A stretch of 64,000 nucleotides of DNA, from NCBI RefSeq assembly GCF_047948215.1, contig NC_134456.1, forward strand, positions 14,781,730-14,845,729, written 5' to 3'. This stretch comes from Lycorma delicatula (Eukaryota; Arthropoda; Insecta; Hemiptera; Fulgoridae). Below are positions 37,440-49,978 of this stretch, in pieces; within the stretch, counting starts at the first letter, position 1; the number at the start of each line of letters is the position of its first letter. The notes under the pieces are model-generated. The model made no database searches. It was not told the DNA's origin and saw only the letters and a list, made by a program, of their open reading frames with translations. A program made the translations under genes and the position numbers.

Positions 37440-38290
37440 ATTCTTTTTCTTCTTTCCAATCACTTTACTTTTGTTTTCTTCTTGTTAATTTTCAACTTAG
37501 ACTCTTCTAAGGTTTTAGACAGTGTTTATTTCTTTCTCAGTTGGCAATTATTATTCATTAGCAAAGCATATATTATAAATATATCTTCCATTAATTTTAA
37601 TGCCTTTAGTCTTTAAATTCATTACTGTGATAGCTTTTTCTACAAACAACAAGTAAAATGCTATAGGACAACCTTGTCTCCCATCTTTTTTTTATTTTCA
37701 CTTCTTTCTTACAAATGTTTACATCAATTTCTGTCTTTTGTAACTTATAAATTTAAAATCTGTCCCTCGAATCAATTCCAATATTCTCATTACCTGAAAA
37801 AGGGTTTCCCAGTCAATTTTATCAAACGTTTTTTCAAACTGCAGAAAGTCATGTATGTTTTCCTAGTAACTTTGATCCTTCTCTGTAATACTACCTCAGT
37901 GCCAAATTACTTCTCTAGTTCATTTTTCTGTTTTGAATCCAAACTTGGGTCATTTTTTTAGTCTGATTTTTGCTATATCAATAGAATTTTTGAAGCATGA
38001 TATAATATGGAAATTGTTCTATAGTTAGGAGAGTCTATCACATTTCCTTTGTTTGGCATTGTAATAATAATGGTTCCTATGAAATTCAAAGGTATCTTTC
38101 CTTCTTTACAGTATTACTTGATAGTTTTAAACAACCATTCTTTTGTTGTCTTTCAAATTTTTCAGAGAAGTGGTTAATTTTTCCTGGGATACTGAAGGAC
38201 CTAACATGTCTTTGTCCATACTATTCTCATTTCCTGGTTTATAATTCCTGTGAATAACTCTGAAATCATCCAACATTAAATCTCCCCCCA
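37440..38290 (-). pseudogene. LINE reverse transcriptase relic
   Basis: From right to left the - strand shows an NYRTIS-like block with IEQFPYYIMLQKF (about 38010), a region resembling the FxKAFD block now too decayed to read cleanly, GRQGCPIAFYLLFVEKAI (about 37680-37630, the RQGCPLSP block), and KTKGIKINGRYIYNICFANE (about 37615-37555), where the FADD catalytic box has decayed to FANE. Stops and frameshifts are numerous. It could be a third piece of the same LINE family as copies alpha and beta. Confidence 0.65.
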
Positions 38291-39399
38291 GCCTGTCCAT
38301 CTTGTTTTACATATGCCTAGGATGTTTAAGTTTTGCAAGTTAACTTTCAAAATAACATATTTTGAATCTAATTGCATACATTTTATTAATTGCTAAATAA
38401 AATGTTTTAATTGTTACTAACTTCAGATGCATATTAAAATGTTATTTTCATAATTGTAATTAATATTATTTATAAATAAAAAATATTTATTTATTTGTTG
38501 TACTATGAAAATAAACTACAGTTTGTTTCACAATAAAACATTAAGAAAGCTATGTATTTATTATTTTTCCTTTTTAAATTAGATTTTTAAGATCAAATTA
38601 AAATAAAATCCTACCTTGATAAAAGCCACCATACATACCATTAAAAGAAAAGAACTTTCAAATAAGTTAGACTACTTAAGGGAAAAAATAAAAATAATTA
38701 TAAAACATAAAACCATCATTTGTTTGTATTTTCAGATTTCAGTATTTAAAAACATAACAAATACAGGTTTCAAGATTAAAAAGAAAGAATGGCTATTATC
38801 AATGAATAGAACATTAGAATCTACAAAAAATTAAAAAAGTTTAATTTCACAATAATTTTGAAAAAATACTAAGAACAAGCAAGCACCTTTTTCAAAGACA
38901 ATAATTTTCTGATAAAGTAATATATTATTTTACATTGTTGAAGTATGTTATAATGATGACATTTAGAGAAAACTGAAAAGTTAATTGAGCGATATGAATT
39001 TTTCAAAGTTGCTGGTGAGCTACACTCACACAGAAAAATCAACTTGTTTTTAGAAAAAAATAAAAATATTCATTCTATTTAGCTGTTTTAATGATTATAT
39101 TAATACTCTAATTTTTTAATATAATATTTAAACTATATAACAGATTCTATTAATAACATCTAATAAAATTATAAATGTTACTTAAAAATATATGTACTAC
39201 CAAAGAAATAATAATTACTGTTATCACTTTTTTTACTAACCAAAAGCAATTAGACATGTTCTTAAAATTGGCTTATTATATACTAATAGATGTTTATATT
39301 TATTTTTCCACTGACTATTATAAACTTAATTGATTATGATCACTACTAACCAAATTAATAAAGCAAAGTGTTTTATAATAGATTTTAAATCATCATGCA
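38291..39399. other. Non-coding DNA
   Basis: AT-rich; nothing recognisable. Confidence 0.4.
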
Positions 39400-40110
39400 G
39401 GTGAAGTCACACGACTTCCTCATCTTGAAGTGACATTTGAAGTGTCCCAAAAAAAAAGTAATAAACTGGTTGCTTGACCAATTCAAAAAATATTGAAACT
39501 TACCCATTTGTTTCCTGCATGTTTCATGACCTTAAAACTATCTTTTTAAAATTTTTTATTTAAGCAGTTTACCTGTGGTGGCCATTTTTGTTACAGTGTG
39601 CACACCTGTTTTTGTGATTGTAAGGGTTTTTGGAAAAAATCATAACTAAAAAATTATTGGTCCTATAAGGATGAAACAAAAAGAAATTTATTCATATTTT
39701 CTCAAGGTAAAAGATTGGTCCAGTGGTTATTTACCTATCTCCTTTCTTTCTATGAGAAAATTACCAATAAAGTTGAACATCAAAAACTGTGAAATTTCAC
39801 TTTTGCTCATTTTTTTCAAAACAGGGATGGCATACATAGTTTGAATTATTTTTTTATATGTAGGTAAATATTAGTAGTTTTACCATAAATAATATTAATG
39901 ATAATATACTTACCCCTAAATTTTTATGAATTTTTGAAAACTAATTTTTTTTAAATTCATATTTTGACTTCAAATAACTCTGATGGGGCTGATGACAAAA
40001 ATCTCAAATTTGCTCAACTTACAGTGTTTTTGTAGATGTTTATGGTGAATAAAAAAGTTATAACCTCTCAAAAATCATGAAAAACCTGTTAAAAGCGATA
40101 CCATACTAAA
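39400..40110. repeat. Left arm of a long inverted repeat
   Basis: Its reverse complement matches 42739-43400 along almost the whole length, roughly 85% by eye. Shared landmarks include AACAGGTTTTTCATGATTTT, AATTCAAACTATGTATG, GATAGGTAAATAA with CCACTGGACCAAT, and CAATATTTTTTGAATT. The matching inner edge is at about 40100. No coding content is evident. It flanks the relic protein at 41190-42300 on its 3' side. Confidence 0.8.
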
Positions 40111-40264
40111 AACATAACACAAAACAAAAAATAAAACAAAACACTATAAAATCATCAAACCTCATAACACAAGAAAAACAAAACCAAGACCCGGCGGAAC
40201 CCAAAATTCCCTCAGCAAACTGTTTTCTTGCTAGGTAACTCCCCCGCGGTGAAATTTTCAACGA

Positions 40265-40605
40265 TTACCCATTTGGCCTTTTTTCTTTTCTTTCTTTTTC
40301 CTGTTTAGCCTCCGGTAGCTACCATTTAGATAATTCTTCAGAGAATGAATGAGGATGATATGTGTGAGTGTAAATGAAGTGTAGTCTTATACATTCTCAG
40401 TTGACCATTCCTGAGATGTGTGGTTAATTGAAACCCAACCACCAAAGAACACCGGTATCCAAAAAAGATTTTTTTTTTCAAATCTGTGTAAAAATAACTG
40501 ACTTTACTAGGACTTGAACGCTGGAACTCTCGACTTCCAAATCAACTGATTTGGGAAGGCACGTTCACCACTAGACCAACCCGGTGGGCTTTACCCATTT
40601 GGCCT
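40265..40605 (-). mobile_element. SINE family B, full copy with 15-bp target duplication
   Basis: On the - strand it has a tRNA-like head (CCGGGTTGGTCTAGTGGTG A-box side, GTTCAAGTCCTAG B-box side), a body with GGTTGGGTTTCAATTAACC, GGAATGGTCAACTGAGAATG, and a CCGGAGGCTAAACAGG end with an A/G-rich tail. The perfect direct repeat TTACCCATTTGGCCT occurs at 40265-40279 and 40591-40605. It landed within an older R1-like fragment. A 3-kb-scale nest of insertions is thus ordered in time. Confidence 0.9.
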
Positions 40606-40900
40606 GGTTTTTCCAATTCTCACGGAGATCTAATGTTGACCTAAAAATGTCGAGCTAAAATAGTCAACGTGTACATAAGTTTATATTTTGCGCATTCATG
40701 AATTACATGGTGTGCATCATCTAGTTGTCCAAAATCTGACGCACACTTGAATCCATCAGGCCTATATCACTGGAGTGTGTCTCGAAAGGCACCATGACTA
40801 GAAAGAAACTGCATCATATACCTGTTACGGTGAACCAAAGGGGTGCCCTGCAAACCAACAATGTCTGGGATCATGCGTGTAATGCCAACTCTCTGCCTCA
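40606..40900 (-). pseudogene. R1/I-like retrotransposon C-terminal fragment
   Basis: The - strand reads FLSSHGAFRDTLQ, a stop, then YRPDGFKCASDFGQLDDAHH and VIHECAKYKLM. The GHG.F..L...C..C...DD..HV..EC pattern is the C-terminal Cys-His region of R1-type ORF2 proteins. The continuation at lower coordinates is split by the SINE. The stretch is GC-richer than its surroundings. Confidence 0.55.
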
Positions 40901-41189
40901 TCCTATCTGGCCTGCCAAAAAGCATCACCATGGAGTTCTATCTTGCAAATTTTTTCTGAAGTCAATTCAGATGACTTCTTAGCAACATAACGCTGCTGCT
41001 TTTCTGATGCAATTAAATCTATCGGTTTCATGCCTGCAATCACCAAGATTGTCTCCCGTGAAATAGTACGGTAACCTCCTGTTTCCATTAATATATAAGG
41101 CGTTGAGCTCTTAATAATATATAAAGATAGATTTTAAATTTTAGCCTATCCAGCCAAAGAGGCACCACATATAGCATAATTGCTTAAGT

Positions 41190-42300
41190 TTGGGACCATC
41201 AATCATGAGTTTGATGTTCTGTTGGCAGGGAAGACACAAACTGTATGAGTCCTGGATGCACCAGGCAAGATAAACCATTTTGGATGGATTTCGCAGAACT
41301 TTGATCTTCCAGTTTTTTCCTCAGGATCTTCACTTTTAAAGGAGATATACAATTCATTTAAGTTTATTAGAACAAGACGCTTTTGCTTATGCACTTTGAC
41401 ACAGTCAACATGAATACTAACACAATCCTTTTTACCAGGACATAGCTTGCTATTATTGTCATATCTTCATAAAATAACAGAACCTTTTTAATTGTGTCAT
41501 TATTAATTACTGTTTTTAACTCCGGTAGAATGCCTTGCTCATTAACTAATTCTCTAATAAGTCTAACCAAACACTCAGACACATTGAACTCTGATATTAT
41601 TTTAGATCTGGTCGAAGATTGGGAAAGTAAACTGATAATTTTAACCTTACCTTCTTTAGAAGCAAGAACACATTTTTCTTTTAGTTTTAAAATAAGATCA
41701 TATTTATGTGAAGAAGATTGAGCTGGATTTCCATTTTCAGAAACGTTTGAGTCAAAACACAATTCAAGATTCTTTTTTAATTTTTCAGATATCTTATTTA
41801 TTTTAAATTTTAACGTTCATGGCCTTTGATCTGCGCTTATTTTTTTCAATTTTGATGAAGGTGATACACCCAAAATGTTACAAGCAGCATCCAATTGTTC
41901 AATATTGTGATGTGAGGCGGTAATGTATTGATCTTGGTCTTCACATTCATATAGTTCTTTGTTCTGCTGAGAAAAAATACTTTTGAAAAGTTAACATAAA
42001 GGGACTTTCCAAGAACTAAATTTAAATTTAAAAAAATGTGTTCTTTAAGAGCTTGCTCTAATGTTATTTGTCTTAAGTTTCTCTTAACTGTTTTTTATAT
42101 GTTCTCAAAGGGTCACAACAAAACTGTCCATACAGATGACTGAATTTTGGCAAAAACATTTTTTCATGACATTTACAAACACTAATGACATCTGAATTAA
42201 CAAGTAAAAAAATAAGTTGGTTTTCATTACTAAATTCACAGATTTCAATGAGTTCTTTTGGCACTGTACCAGACACTATTTTATTATACTCTTCATTCAC
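41190..42300 (-). pseudogene. Uncharacterised transposon protein family 2 (degenerate)
   Basis: Between the inverted arms, the - strand encodes blocks in order: CKCHEKMFLPKFSHLYGQFC with CDP (about 42160-42100), HNIEQLDAACNILGVSPS (about 41910-41860), a helical stretch (41762-41500), VLLFYED with CPGKKDCVSIHVD (about 41480-41400), KVHKQKRLVLINLNELYISF (about 41390-41335) and GASRTHTVCVF (about 41260-41230). This block series recurs in an unnamed protein common in hemipteran and other arthropod genomes. One or more frameshifts (near 41400) and stops (41990-42070) make it non-functional. It may be the transposase or accessory protein of the element defined by the arms. No catalytic triad could be assigned. 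Confidence 0.55.
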
Positions 42301-42738
42301 ATAAATTGCTATGGAACATTGTTCTTCTGTTTTTTTATGTGAAATTACTTGAAAATTTAACTAATAAAAAAAAATTAACCAATTTTAAAATTTGCATATA
42401 AAATATTATTAAGTAAAACTTATTTATTTAATAAACACTTAAAAACACAGGATGAAATTTGAGACACTTGGTAGAGATGTCAATAAGTCACTGACTAATA
42501 TCAGACTGACCAGTCTGTAACTGCAAAGCTAAATAATGCAACAAGCATAAATGATAATGTGGCTACATGAATTTTCCTGATGTCTGGAAATGGCTTCAAG
42601 TGCCTGTTATATATGAACACTGCATTTTCATGGTTCAAACAAGTCTATTTCAATTATAGTAATAAGTATAAAAATATTACAAGTGCCATGAAGAGAAGAA
42701 ACCCCCTTGGAGCACTTATTTAACGAGTCAAAATTTTA

Positions 42739-43400
42739 TCACTTTTAACAGGTTTTTCATGATTTTTGAGAGCTTATAACTTTTTTATTAGTTCAACACA
42801 AGAAACGGTTTTATTTGCCATAAACATCTATAAAAACACTGTACGTTGTGCAAATTTGATATTTTTGAGTTATTTGAAGACAAAATATGAATTTAAAAAA
42901 AAAATTAGTTTTCAAAAATGCATAAAAGTTTGGGGGTATGTATATCACAGTTAATAATATTTATAGTAAAACTACTAACATATAACTACAAATAAAAAAA
43001 TAATTCAAACTATGTATGGAATCCCTAACTCTTGAAAAAAATTACCAAAAGAGAAATTTCACAGATTTTCATGTTCAACTTTATTGGTAATTTTCTTATA
43101 GAAGGACGGGAGATAGGTAAATAAACCACTGGACCAATATTTTACCTTGAGAAAATATGAATAAATTTCTTTTTGTTTCATCCTTCCAGGACCAATAGTT
43201 TTTTAGTTATGATTTTTTCCATAAACCCTTATAATCACAAAAACAAGTGTGCACATCGTAACAAAAACGGCTGTCACAGGTAAACTGCTTAAATAAAGAT
43301 TTAAAAAAATAGTAAGGTCTTGAGACATGTAGGAAACAAGTGGGTAATTTTCAATATTTTTTGAATTCGTCAAGCAACCACCCTTGGGTTCCTTCAAATG
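42739..43400. repeat. Right arm of the long inverted repeat
   Basis: See the arm at 39400-40110. The arms enclose about 2.6 kb. Homology begins at about 42739 (CTTTTAACAGG) and fades at about 43370-43400, just before the family 1 relic starts. Confidence 0.8.
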
Positions 43401-43429
43401 GATTGACCCTATTTTGACTGTCCCTTGGG

Positions 43430-44876
43430 AGACCATGATATATCCTGGATTCCACATGTAACATGCATCTTTTAAACTAACCCAGTAGTTAAAAAGGAAA
43501 AAAGAGCATTTGCCTTTTGGTATACCTATGATTTAGCGAGAACCTGCTAACCATTATGATAACTGCGATTTTTGCTTAACAAATGTCACTCGTTTCAGTT
43601 TAAACAATAAAAGTAGTATTGCAAATCCAAATGTTCATTCAGCTATGAGACCAGTACTTCTTCATGGTGTTGATTTCTGAATCAGATTACTCCAACTTCT
43701 TGAAAAGAAATTTCTGATTCCCCAGAAGGCTCAAACGATGAGTCCTCAACTCAATAGATATTAATTACATTCCAGAAGAATCAAAAACTGAACCTTACCT
43801 CATCACACAAGCAGAACTGAGCGACCTAATTCGTGACTTGCATTTGTTGAAACAACATGCAGAACTCCTAGATTCACGTCTTAAAGAATGGAATTTATTA
43901 CAAAAGGATACTAAAAATTTCAGTATATAGAAATTGAGATGAAAATTTGCTTAATACTTTCGAAGAGATGGTTTAATTTGTTCCTGCCATTATTTAGAGA
44001 CTAATGTCTGAACTGGGCATTGAGTATGTTATTCATGATCAGTGTTTATTTAGACTCATCAAAAAGAAGCTTAAAGGCAGTATTGTTGCATAACTCAAAT
44101 AAGTTTTCTTCTATACTGGTACGAATGAAAGAAATATATGAAAGTATGTCAAAATTTTTGAAAGCTATTAAATATGATGAACACTCATGGCATATCATTG
44201 CTGACCTGAAATTGAAAGGGATTCTTCTTGGTCTCCAGAGTGGCTTTACAAAATGTATGTGTTTCTTGTGTTTGTGGGATAGTTGAGCTACAGATAAACA
44301 CTGCGCAGTTAAAGACTGGCCAAAAAGATATCAGTTTACCCCAGGAAAGGAAAATGTCAATGTTCCCTTTGTCAACACAGATCGTATTATTTTGTCATCT
44401 CTACACATAAAACTAGGCCTGACGAAGAATTCTGTAAAAGCATTAGATAAAGATGGAGACGGCTTTAAATATTTGGAGAAGGTTTTTTCACAATTAAATG
44501 AAGTCTAATTAAAAGAGGGAATATTTATTGGGCAACAAATAAGAAAATTAATTCGTGAAAGTATATTTGACAGCAAACTGAATCCTAACTAGCAGCATGG
44601 AAGTCATTCGACGATGTTGTTGCTAGGTTTTCTTGGAAACAAAAATGCTGAAAACCATGATCAGCTTATAAATGAACTCTTAGTGAACTACAAATATTTA
44701 AGCTGCAGAATGTCATTGAGAATTCATATATTACATTCTCATTTGGACTTTTTCCTTTTAAACTCGGGTGATATCAGCAACGAACAAGGAGAAAGGTTCC
44801 ACCAAGATATATTACAGATGGAAAAATATTATCAAGGCAGATGGGATGAATCTATGATGAAAACTGCCGAATGATA
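43430..44876 (+). pseudogene. Uncharacterised transposon protein family 1, near full-length relic
   Basis: Starting beside the right arm, the + strand shows GDHDISWIPHVTC, HLPFGIPMIWREP, YDNCDFCLTNVT, LITQAELSDLIRDLHLLKQH, DSSKRSLKAVLLHN, ADLKLKGILLGLQSGF, CMCFLCLWDS, FTPGKENVNV, LHIKLGLTKNSVKALDKDG, GFLGNKNAENHDQLINEL and GDISNEQGERFHQDILQMEK YYQGRWDE in order to 44876. Repeated Cys pairs (CDFCL, CMCFLC) suggest zinc binding. Stops follow CLWDS and occur near 44508 and 44590, and frames shift at least twice, so it is dead. The first blocks match the fragment at 27160-27877. It is divergent from family 2 at 41190-42300; whether both belong to one element is unproven. Confidence 0.6.
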
Positions 44877-47800
44877 AAAAGGGAAGACGACTGTACTGAA
44901 CACAAAAGGAAAATGAGAAAAAGGAATTAAAGATAAAGGGTACAAGTCTGCAAAATAAAGGTAGGAATTTTAATTATAATTATTTTTGTATTCTATTATT
45001 TAAGAAGTTTCTCATTATTTTAAAGGGTCATAACTAAAAGTCTGAGGCTGATGAAGAAAAACTGATTTCATTTTAAGATTCAGCATAAAAAATACATTCT
45101 AATTCACCTACTTTTATTTCAGTTCCAAATTATTATTATTTTTTGTTGACCTCTGTTATTAGGAGTTGACTATATTATTTTTCTCAAATTAATCATCATA
45201 AGATTCATATTATTCTTCTACTGTTAAATTATATTTTTAATTCTGTAATATAAACCACCTAGTACAAAAATATTGTGGTAAAACATATCTTACCTTAATT
45301 TTACCATGAAAGTACTTTCATGGAATCCCGGGCCCTTTCAGTTTAATAATTTAATTAAACTGCATAATAGTAGAAAAAAAAATGATTTTAAATTATATTA
45401 TAAATGTACATGTATCATTAAAAAATCATTTAATAATTGGACAATAGAAAATATAATTTCTGAAAAAAAAAAAGACAAATCGTTAAAAAGGGTAAGTTTT
45501 AATCTAATAAACATAGAATTTAACAGCTGTTGAGGATGCAGGATATCTCAAAAACCAGTTAATGGAAATTTATAAGGTAATTTTAACTAATCTAATTACT
45601 ATGATTTAGTAATTTAATATTTCATATAATATTAAATTTTATTAGCACAGGTTCAAAATGTCAACGAGTTATTTGAGTAGTCAAAAGATTATATGTAAAT
45701 ATATGCCTAAGTAAGTATGCATACTTGTTAGGCACACAAGCGAACACGTACAGAAACACAAACCAGCAGGGAGAATAATTGGTGGAGAGCACAGAAGTTC
45801 TCTAAAATCCATTAATCAGAACTACATAAATATTCAATGTTATGAATTTTATCAATCATAAAACTGTCATTTTCCTAACTAAAATCAGGAAACGATAAAA
45901 GGTTTTCCTGAAATAAAGTAATCATGCTCTACATCAAAGAAAAAACTCACGTTAAAAATTGATGTTTGGTGCAAGATGAGAAATTAATTATTTGTTATCT
46001 AAAATAATTTTATATGTAAGTTAAACATAAAGATATTTATGTTCAAATTCTCACACCTGTGTTAAATTAACTGCTTTCAATTAAAAGTGAAATTTTTTTT
46101 GTACCAGTAACAACACAATGTACATAGAATACATTATGAAAGCAACAGGTTATTACATAACCTTTAAGGAGTTACATATTAGAACAATTGGATGGAAAAA
46201 GTTGGGTTCGTTATCTTTATGTATAATCCTTGAGAGTTTCAATTTATTTAAGAATCCAGACAAATTATGGTAAATTGCATATAAAAAATACCCTGGTTTT
46301 CCTTTTAATGCAATTTCAATGTTCCATAACTTGATTAAATATAAAAGAATAATTATAAACAAAATTTTATCTGTTGTTTAAGCATGTAAATTTTCTGAGC
46401 TTTGGTTTAAATACGGCAGCGTTTTTTAAATTTTTTTATTTATTTGTTTCATAATTATATAAGTTAATAAACAAGATAGAAAAGAGGGATATGAAGGAAA
46501 TGATAATTTCAATTCAAACAGATGCAACTCTTAACATATATTAGAAAAATGTGCTTCACATAATTTACCACAGACTATTTACTTGTCGGTACAGCTGTTT
46601 TGATGTGAGAACTTAAGTGATTGTATTCTTTAATAGATGACTGATTGGCATCAATTTTGGAAGTCTCCTTATTTCACACTAATTGAGATTATGAAAACTT
46701 TCTAAGAATATAAACTTTTTTAATAGATAAGGTTATAAAAAAAATTTATCTTTGAGCTAGATTTTAAAAATATATAAACAATATTCTAAATTAAAAAATA
46801 ATTTAAGTCATACATATTCTCTGAACATATCATAAAAAAAGACATCTTCAAACATGAGAGCCACATCACCACCAAGGTTGAAAGTTTTTTAAACTTTTTC
46901 CATTCAAAAAGTATATTAGTCAATTCTTTAAATACAGTACTGGTATGTCATGGATAGTAACCGTCACACTTTTAAAACAATGAAACTATGTATATACTAT
47001 AATAACACTTTTACAACACACATTTAAACACAAAAGTCAGACCTTTACTGGGAACTATCATCAATTTTTAAAAATGGTTTTCATATTGAAACTGATTCAG
47101 AAAAATTAAAAAAAATGGACATAGATAAAGTTCTGTTCATAAATATACTTAGACATTAAATTTTTATACAATTTTTAATGCAGTAGGAAAATGTTGAAAT
47201 TTCACTAACAAGAAAACAAAGAACACTACATTTTTTATCTGCACTTTACCATAATTTATTATTAGGTTTTCTTAAGTAGCAGCTATCTGTTTTCTGACGT
47301 AGTTTATTTCTTAAAAAGTAATGTCAAGACAATGAAAGGTGCCTAAGTCACTGACAGTAATGATTACTTTTATAATTTATTTATATTCATATTTTTGTTT
47401 GGGAGCAATCAAGAGCTTAAATTCTGTTCTTTCTTTTAAAAATTGAAAATCTGCAGTGTTATAATTTGTAAATGGTCATAAAAGCTGGAAATTAGCTGCT
47501 TTGTTTTAGCCCTGGCTACTGTGTAATTATTTTGTTTATATTTATTTGTAGATATTTCTTAAAAACCATATTTATGTGTGAAACAACATAAAAAATGCTC
47601 TATATTTTGGTTTTGTAATATTCCAAAAACCTGTGAGCCATTGTGAGGAAAAGAAAGGAATATTCATTTTACCTTTCCAGCCAAAATACATCATGTGATA
47701 ATTATTTAAAAGAACCATTTTTAATAAATTAATAAACACAAAATATATTTTATACAGCCAGCTACCACAAAAATAAAAGCACTAGTTTTAGATTTAAAAA

Positions 47801-48664
47801 TTGAAACTCTAAAAATATTAAAGAAAACAAAATTTAAATACAGATTAAAATTAATTTCTTTCATCAAGGTTGAATGTTCATCGAAGGTAAGCTTTATTCT
47901 TTCAAACTGAATACTACAGTAAGAATCACAACGAAAGAAATGCACATTAAGCCAAGGTAATAGAAAATAGGAGATCCAAGTACGTGTAATATAAATAAAC
48001 ATAACCTTTGGAGAAATTTGAGAAAATAGGTTAACACAAGAAAAAAATAAAAACACATAAATAATAATAGTTAATAATATATTACAAATATATAATATTA
48101 AATAAAAATATACATTAAAAATAATTAATTAATCAATTAAAATTACTATATAAAATAATCAAGAAAGAAAATGATATAATACAAAGCTATAACGTTTATA
48201 AATGTGGAACTAAAAAAATGTCTTTATAACTGACAGTGAGAAAATAACGACTGCAAAGGTACATTTATATTTTACATACATATATAATAACGTATTTTAC
48301 ATAATCATATGAGCTATTATAATTAATATATTATCGATTCAGTAATAAATAATATTTTATATATCTATAAACTTTAAACCAGCTAAAGACATCTAGTGAA
48401 TAATATTTTTAAACTATTATGATTAATATGCGCAGAACATGTTCAATATTTGTCAAATTAATTTTTTCACTACAGATGTTTCTTAAAAATTTTAATAAAA
48501 ATTCTAATCAAGTTTATTTATTAACCCATATACTGGTAAGTTGCAGAAACACTCTGAAAAAAGAACGAAGAGAAAAATTATATACATCATTATAAAAAGT
48601 AAAAATAGTGGAAAAAAAATTAACTTCAAAAATATCTTAACTAACAATAACAATGAAAAATACA
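44877..48664. other. Non-coding DNA between transposon block and jub 3' end
   Basis: AT-rich; no gene recognised. Part could be the 3' UTR of jub if the candidate last exon at 48665 is real. Confidence 0.35.
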
Positions 48665-49791
48665 TTACATGTTTAGATATTTGAACTGATGAGGAGGAAG
48701 GACGGAAGTAAGTCAAAATTTACATTTTTTTATAATGGAATTTGGCTATACAACCCAAAACCCAAGCTTCATCAAACTGTGGAGAAAGGAATAATGTCTG
48801 CTTTGTAGTTAAGTTAGAAATGCCTTGTAATATTTTTCAAACTTAAGAGAAAGGTACCAAGTCACTGACCTGCTTCCATTCTCCCCTGTACAATAATTTT
48901 GTACTTTTATGTCGTCAAGACACTCTACCACTGTGAGCAGTAATTAAACTTTCCTATCAGCTGTGGCTGTGTATGTTTGTTCATGAGTTTTTTAGAGGTT
49001 ATAGTGAATGTTTTTTCCCAATATTTATCGTAGTATTTTTATTCATTTTATTAATTTTGTTAAATTTTTTACTACTCTTTAGAAGTGCACTATTTTTATT
49101 TTTTACTTTACAAATTACAAAAATCGGAAGAATTAAAAAAAATTCTCAACAGAAAACATCAGAACATAAGAGCCTAAAGGAAGCAATTTTACATGGTTTA
49201 TGCAGTACAAGAGTTGTTACACTGGTAAAGAGGTTAGAGTTAAAGTTACTGGAAAAGAGTGTAATTGTAATAATAAATGTTTCTTAGAACTTAATGTTGA
49301 TTTAGAAAATTTTATTTTAACTGAATTTTAAATATAAGTAGCAAAGATTCACAAGATCTATATTTACAGAGGCTGATAGAAGCTATGGAAGTTAAACAAA
49401 GAAGACTCAGAAAAGGTATGAAAAAAATGCTTGTTTTAAATATTTTGTGGTTTATAATAATGGAAGAAAGATAAATGTTTGTCAAAAATGCACACTTATA
49501 TTGAAAATTTTATTAAACACACCTCGTTGTTGGAAAGCCTACACTTTCAAACTTCTCTATGCCAGCAAGTCATGCTTATCCTGTACAATCTTGTTCCAAT
49601 TAATGGGAAGAAGCTTCAAGATAGTTTATAGTGTATGTGCAACATAAAAAAAGGCTGTTAAATGTTTTGAAGAAATACCGAACTGGAAATCTAAATAACA
49701 GAATGTTAGTAAAGCTTTTTTCTTAATCTTAATTATTATTGCATTCTTGTATACTAATGAAATATTTTAGTAGTAATCATTTAATTTATAT

Positions 49792-49978
49792 GAGAAATAA
49801 AAAGCATGTGAAAAATGTCAGGCCTGACCAGGATTTATCTGGAGGTCCTGGGATCGAATCCCATTCAGGCATGGTATTTTTCACACACTACAAAAATTGT
49901 CATTAATCTCATTCTCTGAAGTAATACCTAACAGCGGTCCTGGAGGTTAAAAAATAAATAAATAAAAAGAGAAATAAA
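49792..49978 (+). mobile_element. SINE family A with 10-bp target duplication
   Basis: It contains GGTCCTGGGATCGAATCCCA, TTCAGGCATGG, TTTTTCACACACTAC and a GAAGTAATACC to GGAGG end followed by an A-rich AAATAAATAAAT tail. GAGAAATAAA is repeated at 49792-49801 and 49969-49978. The tRNA A-box side is worn. Confidence 0.8.

Noticed and set aside
40490..40590. tRNA gene on the - strand
   Set aside because: The head resembles a tRNA, but it is fused to a repeat body with an A-rich tail and target duplications, so it is a SINE.
41494..41721. 75-codon + strand frame
   Set aside because: Antisense shadow of the family 2 relic.
45306..45533. 75-codon + strand frame
   Set aside because: Lys/Asn-rich translation, no domain, no splice context; typical of AT-rich DNA.
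48973..49287. 104-codon + strand frame with a membrane-like start
   Set aside because: Same T-rich composition effect; lies in the presumed jub intron or 3' region with no recognisable family.
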